Positions 8,625 through 17,003 of a stretch of DNA of 64,000 nucleotides are shown here, piece after piece. Position numbers and translations under genes: made by a program. How positions within the stretch are numbered: position 1 is the first letter of the stretch; each line of letters starts with the position of its first letter. Source of the DNA: Streptomyces sp. 130 (GTDB lineage Bacteria; Actinomycetota; Actinomycetes; Streptomycetales; Streptomycetaceae); contig NZ_VJNO01000038.1 in assembly GCF_007096885.1 (NCBI RefSeq), positions 1-64,000 of the forward strand, in the 5' to 3' direction. The notes under the pieces are model-generated. The model saw nothing but the letters and a program-made list of their open reading frames with translations. It searched no databases and was not told the DNA's origin.

Positions 8625-9080
8625 CTACTGCTCCTCGGGGAGGTCTCCGACCCGGTTCTCCCACTTGGTGGAGAGCACGATGGTGGTACGGGTGCGCGAG
8701 ACGCCCTTGGTGGAGCTGAGGCGGCGGATCGTCTTCTCCAGGCCGTCCACGTCACCCACGCGGACCTTGAGCATGTACGAGTCGTCGCCCGCGATGAACC
8801 AGGCGTCCTCGATCTCCGCGAGGTCCTTCAGCCGGTGCGCCACGTCCTCGTGGTCGGCCGCGTCGGAGAGCGAGATGCCGATGAGGGCCGTGACCCCGAG
8901 GCCGAGCGAGGCCGCGTTGACGGTGGCGCGGTAGCCCGTGATGACACCGGCGGATTCCAGCCGGTTGATGCGGTCGGTGACGCTGGGCCCGGAGAGCCCG
9001 ACGAGCCTCCCGAGCTCGGCGTACGAGGCCCTGCCGTTCTCCCGGAGGGCCTGGATGAGCTGCCTGTCCACCGCGTCCAT
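8625..9080 (-). CDS. Lrp/AsnC family transcriptional regulator
   Basis: 151 residues: an N-terminal winged helix-turn-helix (DRQLIQALRENGRASYAELG, then SGPSVTDRINRLESAGVI) and a C-terminal RAM ligand/oligomer domain (AWFIAGDDSYMLKVRV). The ATG at 9080 has GGAAGG upstream; an in-frame ATG at 9098 has none. It precedes mqnE closely on the same strand, so it may be co-transcribed and could control menaquinone genes. Its effector is unknown. Confidence 0.87.
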   Translation of the reverse strand: MDAVDRQLIQALRENGRASYAELGRLVGLSGPSVTDRINRLESAGVITGYRATVNAASLGLGVTALIGISLSDAADHEDVAHRLKDLAEIEDAWFIAGDDSYMLKVRVGDVDGLEKTIRRLSSTKGVSRTRTTIVLSTKWENRVGDLPEEQ

Positions 9081-9117
9081 GTGACTGAAACCTTCCATTG
9101 TTCAGCAGTATCGCAAG

Positions 9118-9129
9118 TCTACGTGTAGA
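9118..9129. promoter_or_regulatory. Palindrome overlapping a -10-like hexamer between lrp-type and small genes
   Basis: TCTAC-GT-GTAGA forms a 12-base inverted repeat in the divergent spacer 9081-9212. It overlaps TAGAAT (9126-9131), a good -10 element for the rightward small gene. It may be the operator of the adjacent Lrp-type protein; no matching -35 is obvious. Confidence 0.4.
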
Positions 9130-9212
9130 ATCCAAGGCGCGCAGGCATTGAAGCCTGCAAATCTTCTCGCACAGCCAACAAACGCTTACGAATCTTCAGG
9201 AGTGACGACACC

Positions 9213-9350
9213 GTGTACACGATCGAGATGGCCTACGCCCGGATGCGCGAGCTTCAGGACCTGGCCAACCGCTCGCGTGCCCACCACCCCGCCGCCGCCC
9301 TCCGGGTCGACCGCGTCCGCGGCCCCCGGCGCGCGCCCAAGAAGCGCTGA
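9213..9350 (+). CDS. Small basic conserved-looking protein, 45 residues
   Basis: A GTG start follows AGGAG (9198-9202) by ten bases and opens a 45-codon frame beginning MYTIEMAYARMRELQDLANR. An amphipathic helix is followed by an Arg/Lys-rich tail ending in RAPKKR. G/C third positions and a clear ribosome site argue that it is translated. It is divergent from the Lrp-type regulator and convergent with ubiX. Function is unknown; the charge suggests nucleic acid or membrane-surface contact. Confidence 0.65.
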   Translation: MYTIEMAYARMRELQDLANRSRAHHPAAALRVDRVRGPRRAPKKR

Positions 9351-9371
9351 CCGCTTCCGGGACCGGCCCGT

Positions 9372-9422
9372 ATCAGGCCGGATCAGCCCGGATCGGGCCC
9401 CATCAGGCCCGGATCAGCCCGG
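9372..9422. repeat. Imperfect direct repeat between convergent genes
   Basis: Two copies of about 20 bases (atcaggccggatcagcccgg and a version with one extra C) start at 9372 and 9402, separated by atcgggcccc. The element fills the spacer between the small gene and ubiX and can fold, so it may act as a bidirectional terminator. Confidence 0.55.
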
Positions 9423-10079
9423 GGAACCACCCCCCAGTTCCCCCTCCCAACGGCGGTACAGCCGGTGCGGCACGCCCGCCGCGTCCAGCACCCGCCCCGC
9501 GACGAAGTCCACCAGATCCTGGATGTGCGTCGCCCCCGCGTAGAAGCCCGGCGAGGCGGGCAGCACCACCGCGCCCGCCTCGTCCAGGGCCACCAGCTGC
9601 TTCAGCGTCTGCCCGCTCAACGGCGTCTCCCGGACCGCGACGACCAGCTTCCGCCGCTCCTTGAGCGTCACGCTCGCCGCCCGCTGCAACAGGTCCTTCG
9701 ACAGCCCGAGCGCCACCCCCGCCACGCACGCCGTCGAGGCCGGGACGATCAGCATCCCCTTGGCCGGATACGACCCCGAGGACGGCCCCGCGGCCAGATC
9801 ACCGGCCGCCCAGTGGCGTACGCCCGACAGGTCCACGTCGAAGGTCTCCGGCTTCCCGTCCGCGCCCCGCGCCAGCCAGGCCGCCAGGTCCTCGCGCCAG
9901 TGCGCGTCGCGGTAGCCGATCCCGGTCTCATCGAGCACCGTCAGCCGCGACGCCCGGCTCACGACCAGGTCCACGCTCTCCCCCGCCGCCAGCAGCCCGC
10001 GCAGCACCGCGGCGGCGAAAGGGGTGCCCGAAGCGCCGGAAACCCCGACAATCCAAGGCATCCGCTGCTGTTGACTCAC
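9414..10079 (-). CDS. ubiX: Flavin prenyltransferase UbiX (prenyl-FMN cofactor synthesis)
   Basis: UbiX-type enzymes prenylate FMN to make the cofactor needed by UbiD decarboxylases. The N-terminal GVSGASGTPFAAAVLRGL loop binds FMN phosphate. Further flavin-site motifs are PASTACVAGVALGLSKDLLQRA, which includes the conserved Ser/Ala-rich turn, and the C-terminal RETPLS region. GTG 10079 (VSQQQRMPW) gives 221 residues. It follows mqnP by 42 bases on the same strand, so the run ubiD-mqnP-ubiX is one operon. Here the cofactor presumably serves the UbiD of the futalosine pathway. Confidence 0.9.
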   Translation of the reverse strand: MSQQQRMPWIVGVSGASGTPFAAAVLRGLLAAGESVDLVVSRASRLTVLDETGIGYRDAHWREDLAAWLARGADGKPETFDVDLSGVRHWAAGDLAAGPSSGSYPAKGMLIVPASTACVAGVALGLSKDLLQRAASVTLKERRKLVVAVRETPLSGQTLKQLVALDEAGAVVLPASPGFYAGATHIQDLVDFVAGRVLDAAGVPHRLYRRWEGELGGGSPG

Positions 10080-10121
10080 TGAAGTCCCGGAATCCACACC
10101 CCCGAGCCTATCCGGCCCCGC

Positions 10122-11039
10122 TCACACCGTGAGCCCGCGCACCACCAGGTCCAGCAGCGCGCACACGAAGAGCGCGATCCCGATGAAGCCGTTGACCGAG
10201 AAGAACGCCCGGTTCAGCCGGGACAGGTCGTGCGGGCGCACCACCCGGTGCTCGTACACGAAGGCGACCGAGACGATCACCATGCCGATCCAGTAGAAGA
10301 CCTCCGCGTCCGTGGCCAGACCGAACCAGACCAGCAGGCCCGTCGTCACCACGTGGCACACCCGCGCGCCCCACAGCGCGGCCGGGATGCCGAAGCGCGC
10401 CGGGAAGGACAGCACCCCGTGCGCCCGGTCGGCCCGCACGTCCTGGCAGGCGAAGATCAGGTCGAAGCCGCCGATCCAGACGCCGACGGCGAGCCCCAGG
10501 ATCACCGCGTCCCCCGACCAGCTGCCGGTGACCGCGATCCAGGCCCCGACCGGGCCCATGGCCTGGGCGAGCCCCAGGATGGCGTGCGGGAAGTTCGTGA
10601 ACCGCTTGCCGTACGGGTAGACGACCATCGGGATCACCGCGACCGGCGCCAGCGCCAGGCAGAGCGGGTTCAGCAGGGCGGCGGCCCCGAGGAACACGAC
10701 GACGGCGACGAGCGCGCCCGTCCACGCCGACCTCACCGACACCGCACCGGTCACCAGCTCACGGCCGGCGGTGCGCGGGTTGCGGGCGTCGATCTCGCGG
10801 TCGATGATCCGGTTCGCGGCCATGGCGAACGTCCGCAGCCCGACCATCGCGACGGTGACGAGCAGCAGCGTGACCCACTGGATCTCCCCGCCGTCGAGGA
10901 ACATCGCGGTCAGGGAGGCGATGTACGCGAAGGGCAGCGCGAAGACGGAGTGCTCGATCATCACGAGCCGCAAAAAGGCTTTCACCCTGCTGTTCGGTTG
11001 TGCGGGCCCCGATCCCAGGGTCGCTTCGGCGGCGCTCAC
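10122..11039 (-). CDS. mqnP: UbiA-family prenyltransferase of menaquinone synthesis (MqnP)
   Basis: Integral membrane prenyltransferase expected to attach the polyprenyl tail to 1,4-dihydroxy-6-naphthoate. The two Asp-rich motifs of the UbiA fold are visible: NRIIDREID (NxxxDxxxD) after the second helix, and DLIFACQDVRAD near DxxxD in the second half. About eight hydrophobic helices are present. GTG 11039 overlaps the TGA of ubiD (GTGA), so translation is coupled; the result is 305 residues. Placement between ubiD and ubiX supports the menaquinone role over heme A or ubiquinone synthesis. Confidence 0.9.
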   Translation of the reverse strand: MSAAEATLGSGPAQPNSRVKAFLRLVMIEHSVFALPFAYIASLTAMFLDGGEIQWVTLLLVTVAMVGLRTFAMAANRIIDREIDARNPRTAGRELVTGAVSVRSAWTGALVAVVVFLGAAALLNPLCLALAPVAVIPMVVYPYGKRFTNFPHAILGLAQAMGPVGAWIAVTGSWSGDAVILGLAVGVWIGGFDLIFACQDVRADRAHGVLSFPARFGIPAALWGARVCHVVTTGLLVWFGLATDAEVFYWIGMVIVSVAFVYEHRVVRPHDLSRLNRAFFSVNGFIGIALFVCALLDLVVRGLTV

Positions 11040-12493
11040 AGCCCGTACTCCTTCCACCGGCGGTCCACCAGGGCCGCCGTCCGCGGGTCCGACTCGACCA
11101 TGTCCGGCCAGCCCCCGTCACGCGTGTACCCCTCCTCGGGCCACTTCCGCGTCGCGTCGATGCCCGCCTTGCCGCCCCAGAACTGCTGGTACGAGGCGTG
11201 GTCGAGGTGGTCCACGGGGCCCTCGGTGACCATCAGGTCACGGGCGTAGTCCGTGTTGCCGAGGGCCCGCCAGGACACCTCGTGCAGGTCGTGGACGTCG
11301 CAGTCGGAGTCCACGACGACGATCAGCTTCGTCAGCGACATCATGTGCGCGCCCCAGATCGCGCTCATCACCTTCTGCGCGTGCTTCGGGTACTTCTTGT
11401 CGATCGAGACGATCGCGCAGTTGTGGAAGCCGCCGGACTCCGGCAGGTGGTAGTCCACGATGTCCGGGACGATGATCTTCAGGAGCGGCAGGAAGAACCG
11501 CTCGGTGGCCCGCCCGAGCGGCCCGTCCTCGGTCGGCGGCCGGCCCACCACGATGGACTGGAGCAGCGGCTTCTTCCGCATGGTCACGCAGTCGATGGTC
11601 AGCGCGGGGAACGGTTCCTGCGGGGTGTAGAACCCGGTGTGGTCGCCGAACGGCCCCTCGGGGAGCATCCTGCCCGGCTCCAGCCACCCCTCGATGACGA
11701 CCTCGGCGTGGGCCGGGACCTGGAGCGGCACGGTCTTGCAGTCGACCATCTCGATCCGCTTGCCCTGGAGGAACCCGGCGAACAGGTACTCGTCGATGTC
11801 CTCGGGCAGCGGCGCGGTGGAGGCGTACGTGACGGCGGGCGGCGCGCCGAACGCGATGGCGACGGGCAGCCGCTCCCCGCGCCGGGCGGCGACCTGGTAG
11901 TGGTTGCGGCTGTCCTTGTGGATCTGCCAGTGCATCCCGATGGTCCGCCGGTCGTGCCGCTGGAGCCGGTAGAGCCCGAGGTTGCGGATGCCGGTCTCGG
12001 GGTGCTTGGTGTGGGTGAGCCCCAGGTTGAAGAAGGAGCCGCCGTCCTTGGGCCAGGTGAACAGCGCGGGCAGCCGGTCCAGGTCCACGTCGTCGCCGGT
12101 GAGGACGACCTCCTGGACGGGCGCGTTCTCGCCCTTCACCTTCTTCGGCGGCACGTGCACCATCGACCCGAGCTTCCCGAAGGCCTCCCGGACTCCGACG
12201 AAGCCGTGCGGCAGCTCGGGCCTGAGCAGCCCGCCGATCTTCTCGCCGATCTCGCCGTAGGACTTCAGCCCGAGCGCCTTGAGCAGCCGCTTGTCGGTCC
12301 CGAAGACGTTCATGGCCAGGGGCATCGAGGACCCCTTGACGTTCTCGAAGAGCAGCGCGGGCCCGCCGGCCTTGTTCACCCGGTCGACGATCTCACCGAC
12401 CTCCAGATAGGGGTCGACCTCGGCCTTGATGCGCTTGAGCTCGCCCTCGCGCTCCAGAGCCCGGAGGAGGGATCGAAGATCGTCGTAAGCCAT
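11036..12493 (-). CDS. UbiD-family menaquinone biosynthesis decarboxylase
   Basis: 485 residues, full length for UbiD. The N-terminus (DDLRSLLRALEREGELKRI) is standard. The prenyl-FMN/metal site region appears as NLGLYRLQRHDRRTIGMHWQ, and the catalytic block as EGPFGDHTGFYTPQEPFPA with the conserved E-x-P-F-G-D/E-H-x-G. A C-terminal IWGAHMMSLTKLIVVVDSDCDV strand follows. It heads the operon with mqnP and ubiX. In organisms using the futalosine route this enzyme removes the carboxyl group from the naphthoate intermediate or its prenylated form. ATG 12493 starts the family consensus directly. Confidence 0.92.
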   Translation of the reverse strand: MAYDDLRSLLRALEREGELKRIKAEVDPYLEVGEIVDRVNKAGGPALLFENVKGSSMPLAMNVFGTDKRLLKALGLKSYGEIGEKIGGLLRPELPHGFVGVREAFGKLGSMVHVPPKKVKGENAPVQEVVLTGDDVDLDRLPALFTWPKDGGSFFNLGLTHTKHPETGIRNLGLYRLQRHDRRTIGMHWQIHKDSRNHYQVAARRGERLPVAIAFGAPPAVTYASTAPLPEDIDEYLFAGFLQGKRIEMVDCKTVPLQVPAHAEVVIEGWLEPGRMLPEGPFGDHTGFYTPQEPFPALTIDCVTMRKKPLLQSIVVGRPPTEDGPLGRATERFFLPLLKIIVPDIVDYHLPESGGFHNCAIVSIDKKYPKHAQKVMSAIWGAHMMSLTKLIVVVDSDCDVHDLHEVSWRALGNTDYARDLMVTEGPVDHLDHASYQQFWGGKAGIDATRKWPEEGYTRDGGWPDMVESDPRTAALVDRRWKEYGL

Positions 12494-12833
12494 GAGGTCA
12501 AGTTTGACATCCTCCCCGGCGACGGCCGCCGGGGCTCCCCGCGTCAGCCGTCGACCGGCGTGGTGCTACGCCGGTGGACCGACGCCCCGGTCGACGCGTC
12601 ACGGCCCCGCCCGACGCCTGGCCCCACGCCCTGTAACCGGCCATGCCCGGCGGGCTCGTCGCCGCAGCCGGCGTCAACCGCTGCGCCGCGCGCATGGCCG
12701 AACCGCACCCGGATCCGCTCGCCGCCGGTTCCCACCTGCTCGCCGTGGGGCGTGAACGGCACCCGCTACTCTGGGCCCTTCACCGGGGCGGGGGGAATGC
12801 CCCGCCCACTCTCCTCGGGGGGACTTTTCCACC
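12494..12833. other. 340-base divergent spacer with one hairpin
   Basis: The gap lies between ubiD (leftward) and the PLDc_N gene (rightward). It contains ACCGGCGT/ACGCCGGT (12553-12574, 6-base loop) and GC-rich sequence with no supported gene. Promoters for both directions should be here, but I cannot place them. Confidence 0.45.
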
Positions 12834-13220
12834 ATGCTCCGGGCCTTGATCTACCTTCTGCCGCTGGCGCTGACGATCTTCGCTTTCATCGACTGCCTGA
12901 ACACCCCGGAGGACGAGGCAAGGCACCTGCCGAAGATCGCCTGGGTCTTCATCATCCTGCTGTTCTGGATCGTCGGCCCGATCGTGTGGCTGGCCGCGGG
13001 CAAGGTCCGCCAGGCGCCCGCCGGAGGCCGTACGCCCTCCGAGTGGCACCGCAACCACCGCCGGCAGTGGGTGGCGCCGGACGACAACCCGGACTTCCTG
13101 AAGTCGCTGAAGGAGGAGAACAAGAAGGACGAGGCGCTCCTCAAGGACTGGGAGGCGGACCTGCGCCGCCGCGAGGAGGAGCTGAAGCGCCGCGAGAACG
13201 GCACCGAGGGCGCCTCCTAG
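12834..13220 (+). CDS. PLDc_N-type two-helix membrane protein
   Basis: 128 residues. The first 60 contain two hydrophobic helices around FIDCLNTPEDEARHLPKIAW, the signature of the phospholipase D N-terminal (PLDc_N) domain, here without any catalytic domain. The cytoplasmic remainder is charged, with a Lys/Glu-rich likely coiled coil near residues 85-125 (LKEENKKDEALLKDWEADLR). Stand-alone PLDc_N proteins are common in actinobacteria and have no assigned role. Its TAG stop overlaps the convergent kinase stop in the palindrome CTAG. Confidence 0.85.
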   Translation: MLRALIYLLPLALTIFAFIDCLNTPEDEARHLPKIAWVFIILLFWIVGPIVWLAAGKVRQAPAGGRTPSEWHRNHRRQWVAPDDNPDFLKSLKEENKKDEALLKDWEADLRRREEELKRRENGTEGAS

Positions 13221-14119
13221 GCGGCGCCCGCCGGGTCCAGGAGGCGGGCCAGCGTGCGGCGGCCCAGGGCGCTCATCGGCGGATTGCTCTTCGCGTAGTA
13301 CCAGACCAGGCCCATCGCCTGCTCGAACGCCCACGCCCTGCCGCGCTCCCACTCCAGCTCGTCGCAGCCCAGCGCTCCCCGGAACACCTCGCGCGGGCCC
13401 GGGCCCAGCAGGTGCCAGGCGCCCACCAGGTCCAGCGCCGGGTCGGCCGGGCCGAAGCCGCCGGTGTCGAGGACGCCGCCGAGCCGGCCGCCCTGGACCA
13501 GGACGTTGCCCGGGATCAGGTCGCCGTGGCACATCACGTCGGGGCTCGTACGCGGCAGCTCCCGGAAGCCGGTCCACAGCGTGCGCAGCCGGGCCACGTC
13601 GAGCAGGCCCTCGCCCCTCTCGAAGCACGTGGCCATCCAGCCGTCGTGGTCGGCGATCACCCCGCCGCGCCCCTGCCCGCCGAAGGACCGGCCCCGCACG
13701 TTGGCGTCCCGGAGGCCGGCGACGAAGTCCGCGAGGTCCCGGGCGAAGGCGTCGGAGCCGCCCGGATCGGCCTCGAAGGCGTTGGTCCCCGGCAGCCAGG
13801 TCTGGACGGCCCAGGGCATGGGGTAGCCGGCTCCGGGCGCGCCGAGGGCGACCGGCTCCGGGACGGGGAAGCGGGTGGCCCGTGCCAGCTCGACGGCCGC
13901 CCGGGCCTCCTGTTGCAGGGCGGTCAGTGCCTCGGCGGGGGTGGCCCGGTGCAGCGGGAAGCGGGCGGAGAGGCGGTCACCGATGCGGAAGATGGTGTTC
14001 ATCGTGCCGGTGGAGGCCAGGGGGCGGACGGCCTCGCCGGCCCACTGCGGGAACTGGTCGCGGATCAGGGACGCGACGGTCTCCGTGGTCACGTCCACCT
14101 GGTCGTCGTGCATGGTCAC
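13217..14119 (-). CDS. Aminoglycoside phosphotransferase-fold kinase
   Basis: 300 residues of the APH/choline kinase fold. The catalytic loop is VMCHGDLIPGNVLVQ (HGDxxxxN), followed by the metal-binding GGVLDTGGFGPADPALDL. In most family members that block begins with D; here the Asp sits in LDTGGFG. It lacks neighbours that would indicate drug resistance, so the substrate may be a metabolite. GTG 14119 with GGAGG eight bases upstream is chosen; the frame stays open further upstream, overlapping ccsB, but that part is a shadow. It lies 77 bases beyond ccsB. Confidence 0.85.
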   Translation of the reverse strand: MTMHDDQVDVTTETVASLIRDQFPQWAGEAVRPLASTGTMNTIFRIGDRLSARFPLHRATPAEALTALQQEARAAVELARATRFPVPEPVALGAPGAGYPMPWAVQTWLPGTNAFEADPGGSDAFARDLADFVAGLRDANVRGRSFGGQGRGGVIADHDGWMATCFERGEGLLDVARLRTLWTGFRELPRTSPDVMCHGDLIPGNVLVQGGRLGGVLDTGGFGPADPALDLVGAWHLLGPGPREVFRGALGCDELEWERGRAWAFEQAMGLVWYYAKSNPPMSALGRRTLARLLDPAGAA

Positions 14120-14196
14120 GTGCTGCCCCTCCCCCGGGGAACGACCGCTGCCCGCCCCGGCGGACCGGTGGCGGGCAGGCGGTGCAGCGGTGTGCG

Positions 14197-15279
14197 TCAG
14201 ACGCCGGCGTACGAGTGCTTGCCGGTGACGAAGATGTTGACGCCGTAGTAGTTGAAGATCCAGCAGGCGAAGGCGATCAGGGCCAGGTAGGCGGCCTTGC
14301 GGCCCTTCCAGCCGGCGGTGGCGCGGGCGTGCAGGTACGCGGCGTACGCGACCCAGGTGATGAAGGACCAGACCTCCTTGGGGTCCCAGCCCCAGTAGCG
14401 GCCCCAGGCGTCGCCCGCCCAGATCGCGCCCGCGATGATCGTGAACGTCCACAGCGGGAAGACGGCCGCGTTGATCCGGTACGAGAACTTGTCGAGGGTC
14501 GACGCGGACGGCATGCGGGAGAGCACGGAGTGGGCGAAGGAGCCCGGCTCCCCGCCGTTCGCGAGCTTGTTCTCGTAGCTGTCGCGGAAGAGGTAGATCA
14601 GCGTGCCGATGCCGCCGATGAAGAAGACCGCGCCGCAGATGATGGCGGTGGAGACGTGGATCCACAGCCAGTACGAGTGCAGCGCGGGCACCAGCTGGTC
14701 GCTGGAGGTGTAGAGCACCGTGGTCGCGAGGCCGAGGTCCAGCAGGATGGCCGTGACCAGGATCAGGCCCATCCAGCGGACGTTCTTCTTCAGCGCGAGC
14801 AGGACCAGGTACGCGCCGACCGCCACCGTGGAGAAGGTGATGGAGAACTCGTACATGTTGCCCCAGGGGGCACGCTGCACGGAGAGCGCGCGGGCGACGA
14901 CACCGGCCGCCTCGACCAGGAACGCGAGGACGGTCAGCGAGACAGCGATCCGCCCGTAGAGGTCGCCCTTGAAGGTGCCGCCGGCGGCGCCGGGCCCGTC
15001 CGGGACGTCCCGCGAGCCGGTGGCGGACCGGGTGATGACCTTGGGCTTCTCCAGGACGGCGGTGCCGCCGCCCTTGGTGGCGACCTGGACCTTCACCGTG
15101 CCGGCGGAGCCCTGCTCGGCGGTCAGCTCGGCGGCGGTGCGGCCGACCTTGCTGCGGCTGCCGAACACCCACTCCGCGATGTGCGCGAAGAAGGCCAGGG
15201 TGTAGACGGCCATCGAGGAATAGACCAGCACATTGCTGGTGTGCGCCAGGTTCTCGTTGGTTGCGGCGGCGAGATTCAC
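14197..15279 (-). CDS. ccsB: System II cytochrome c biogenesis protein CcsB/CcsA (ResC)
   Basis: Polytopic membrane subunit of the heme export/ligation complex that attaches heme to apocytochrome c outside the cell. The tryptophan-rich WWD domain is clear: WGRYWGWDPKEVWSFITW, with conserved periplasmic-side histidines in nearby loops. About eight helices are interrupted by a long hydrophilic segment near residues 45-95, typical of actinobacterial CcsB. Its GTG overlaps the TGA of resB (GTGA), giving coupled synthesis of the two subunits. 360 residues. Confidence 0.92.
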   Translation of the reverse strand: MNLAAATNENLAHTSNVLVYSSMAVYTLAFFAHIAEWVFGSRSKVGRTAAELTAEQGSAGTVKVQVATKGGGTAVLEKPKVITRSATGSRDVPDGPGAAGGTFKGDLYGRIAVSLTVLAFLVEAAGVVARALSVQRAPWGNMYEFSITFSTVAVGAYLVLLALKKNVRWMGLILVTAILLDLGLATTVLYTSSDQLVPALHSYWLWIHVSTAIICGAVFFIGGIGTLIYLFRDSYENKLANGGEPGSFAHSVLSRMPSASTLDKFSYRINAAVFPLWTFTIIAGAIWAGDAWGRYWGWDPKEVWSFITWVAYAAYLHARATAGWKGRKAAYLALIAFACWIFNYYGVNIFVTGKHSYAGV

Positions 15280-16997
15280 TTCTCAGCCCCTTCGGCGGGT
15301 TCTACGGAGGACGCCTCGGCGACGTCGCTGTCGGTGCCGGGCGCGGTGGGCGCCTCGGCGTTGAGCGTGACCGCGAGGTCGGCCAGCTCCTCGGGAAGCT
15401 TCGCGGACTCGCTGCGGCCGAGCCCGGCCATCTCGACCACGGTGACGCCGTCGGCGCCGCGTACGGCCCGGATCCAGACGCGTCGGCGCTGGATGAACAG
15501 GGAGCCGGCGAGTCCGGCGATGGCGGCCACGGCGCCGGTGAGCGCCCAGCCGCTGGCGGGCTGCTCGGAGATCTGGAAGCTCGCCCACTCCTGGAGGCCC
15601 TCGAAGGTGATGGAGCCGGCCCCGTCGGGCAGCTTCATCGTCTCGCCGACGAGGAGGCGCTGCTTGAGCTGCTTGCCGTCGGCGTCCTTGAACTCCTTCA
15701 TCTTGCTCGTGTCCAGCTGGTACACGTTCTGCGCGATGCCGGAGTCGACCCCGATCGAGCCGTGGTAGCCGTTGAGCGCGAGGACGGGGAAGTCGGCGGC
15801 CGGGAACTGGGAGAACATCGTGCCCTTGCCGTTGCCGGCGAAGGTCGGCACGAAGAACGCCTGGAAGCCCAGCTGCTCGGTCTTGCCGTTCTTGTCGCGG
15901 TAGCCGTCGAGCACCTTGATGGCGCCGCTCGACGTGACGTTGTTGTCCAGGGGCAGCAGCGGGACGGCGGCCTTGTAGACCTCCTTGCCCCGGCCGTCCT
16001 TGACGGAGACGACGGGGGCGTAGCCGTGGGCGTTGAGGTAGACCTTGGTGCCGTCGACGACGAGGGGTTCGTTGACCTTGATGACCTTCTTCTGCGGCTT
16101 GCCGTACGCGCCGTCGGAGAAGGTCACGCGCGCCTCGTACGTGCGCGGGGTGCCGATCTGCGGCCCCTTGCGCTCGTACGTGCCGATGAAGTCGTCCAGG
16201 GTGAAGCTGAACGGGGTCAGCTCGTCGTCGTCGTAGAGCGAGCCGGACTTGAAGTTGTCGTACTGGGTGGTCGTGTTGGAGAACCCGTCGCCCTCGACGA
16301 CCAGCTTGGCGCCCTCGTACTTGAAGAGCTGGCCCCAGGCGAAGGCGACGAGCATCACGATGAGCGCGATGTGGAAGACGAGGTTTCCGGCCTCGCGGAG
16401 GTAGCCCTTCTCGGCGGCGACGGCGTCCCCGGCGAGGTGGGCCCGGTAGCGGCGCTTGCGGACGATCGCGAGCGCGGCCTCGTGGACCTGCTCCGGCTCG
16501 GCCTCGGTGCGCCAGGTGGTGTACGCGGGCAGCCGGGTGAGGCGCTTGGGCGCGCCCGGCGGGCGGCTGCGGAGCTGGCCGACGAAGGTGGCGGTGCGCG
16601 GGACGATGCAGCCGATGAGCGAGACGAACAGCAGGATGTAGATCGCGGAGAACCACACCGAGCTGTAGACGTCGAAGAACTGGAGCTTCTCGTAGATCGG
16701 CGTGACGAAGGTGTGCGCGTCCTTGAACGTCTGCACCTTCAGCTCGTCCACGCTGTTCTGCGGGATCAGCGAGCCGGGGATGGCGCCGAGCGAGAGCAGG
16801 AAGAGCAGGATCAGCGCGACCCGCATGGAGGTGAGCTGGCGCCAGAACCAGCGGAGCCAGCCGATGACGCCCATGGCGGGGAGGTTGGCCAGGGGCTCCT
16901 CGCGGGGGGCGGTGGAGAGCTGGGAGCCGGCGGCGCCGAGCTCAGCTGCGTTCTCCTGGTCCCGCTCCTGGGAGGGGTTGGACGTGGTGTTGCTCAT
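15276..16997 (-). CDS. resB: System II cytochrome c biogenesis protein ResB/Ccs1
   Basis: 573 residues. The N-terminal GWLRWFWRQLTSMRVALILL leads into the first helix, with three further helices around the large exported domain (about residues 250-490), as in ResB. It forms the cytochrome c synthetase with CcsB. The ATG at 16997 lies seven bases after the ccdA stop. Overlap with ccsB at the end shows they are one translational unit. The last 60 residues are acidic and rich in Ala/Glu, probably cytoplasmic. Confidence 0.92.
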   Translation of the reverse strand: MSNTTSNPSQERDQENAAELGAAGSQLSTAPREEPLANLPAMGVIGWLRWFWRQLTSMRVALILLFLLSLGAIPGSLIPQNSVDELKVQTFKDAHTFVTPIYEKLQFFDVYSSVWFSAIYILLFVSLIGCIVPRTATFVGQLRSRPPGAPKRLTRLPAYTTWRTEAEPEQVHEAALAIVRKRRYRAHLAGDAVAAEKGYLREAGNLVFHIALIVMLVAFAWGQLFKYEGAKLVVEGDGFSNTTTQYDNFKSGSLYDDDELTPFSFTLDDFIGTYERKGPQIGTPRTYEARVTFSDGAYGKPQKKVIKVNEPLVVDGTKVYLNAHGYAPVVSVKDGRGKEVYKAAVPLLPLDNNVTSSGAIKVLDGYRDKNGKTEQLGFQAFFVPTFAGNGKGTMFSQFPAADFPVLALNGYHGSIGVDSGIAQNVYQLDTSKMKEFKDADGKQLKQRLLVGETMKLPDGAGSITFEGLQEWASFQISEQPASGWALTGAVAAIAGLAGSLFIQRRRVWIRAVRGADGVTVVEMAGLGRSESAKLPEELADLAVTLNAEAPTAPGTDSDVAEASSVEPAEGAEK

Positions 16998-17003
16998 TGG
17001 TAC

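Noticed and set aside
11000..14248. A 1082-codon plus-strand frame
   Set aside because: Antisense to ubiD and then the kinase, crossing a 340-base spacer; no family resemblance.
14120..15172. Upstream extension of the kinase frame
   Set aside because: Lies over ccsB in another frame and is Arg-rich; the APH fold starts at 14119.
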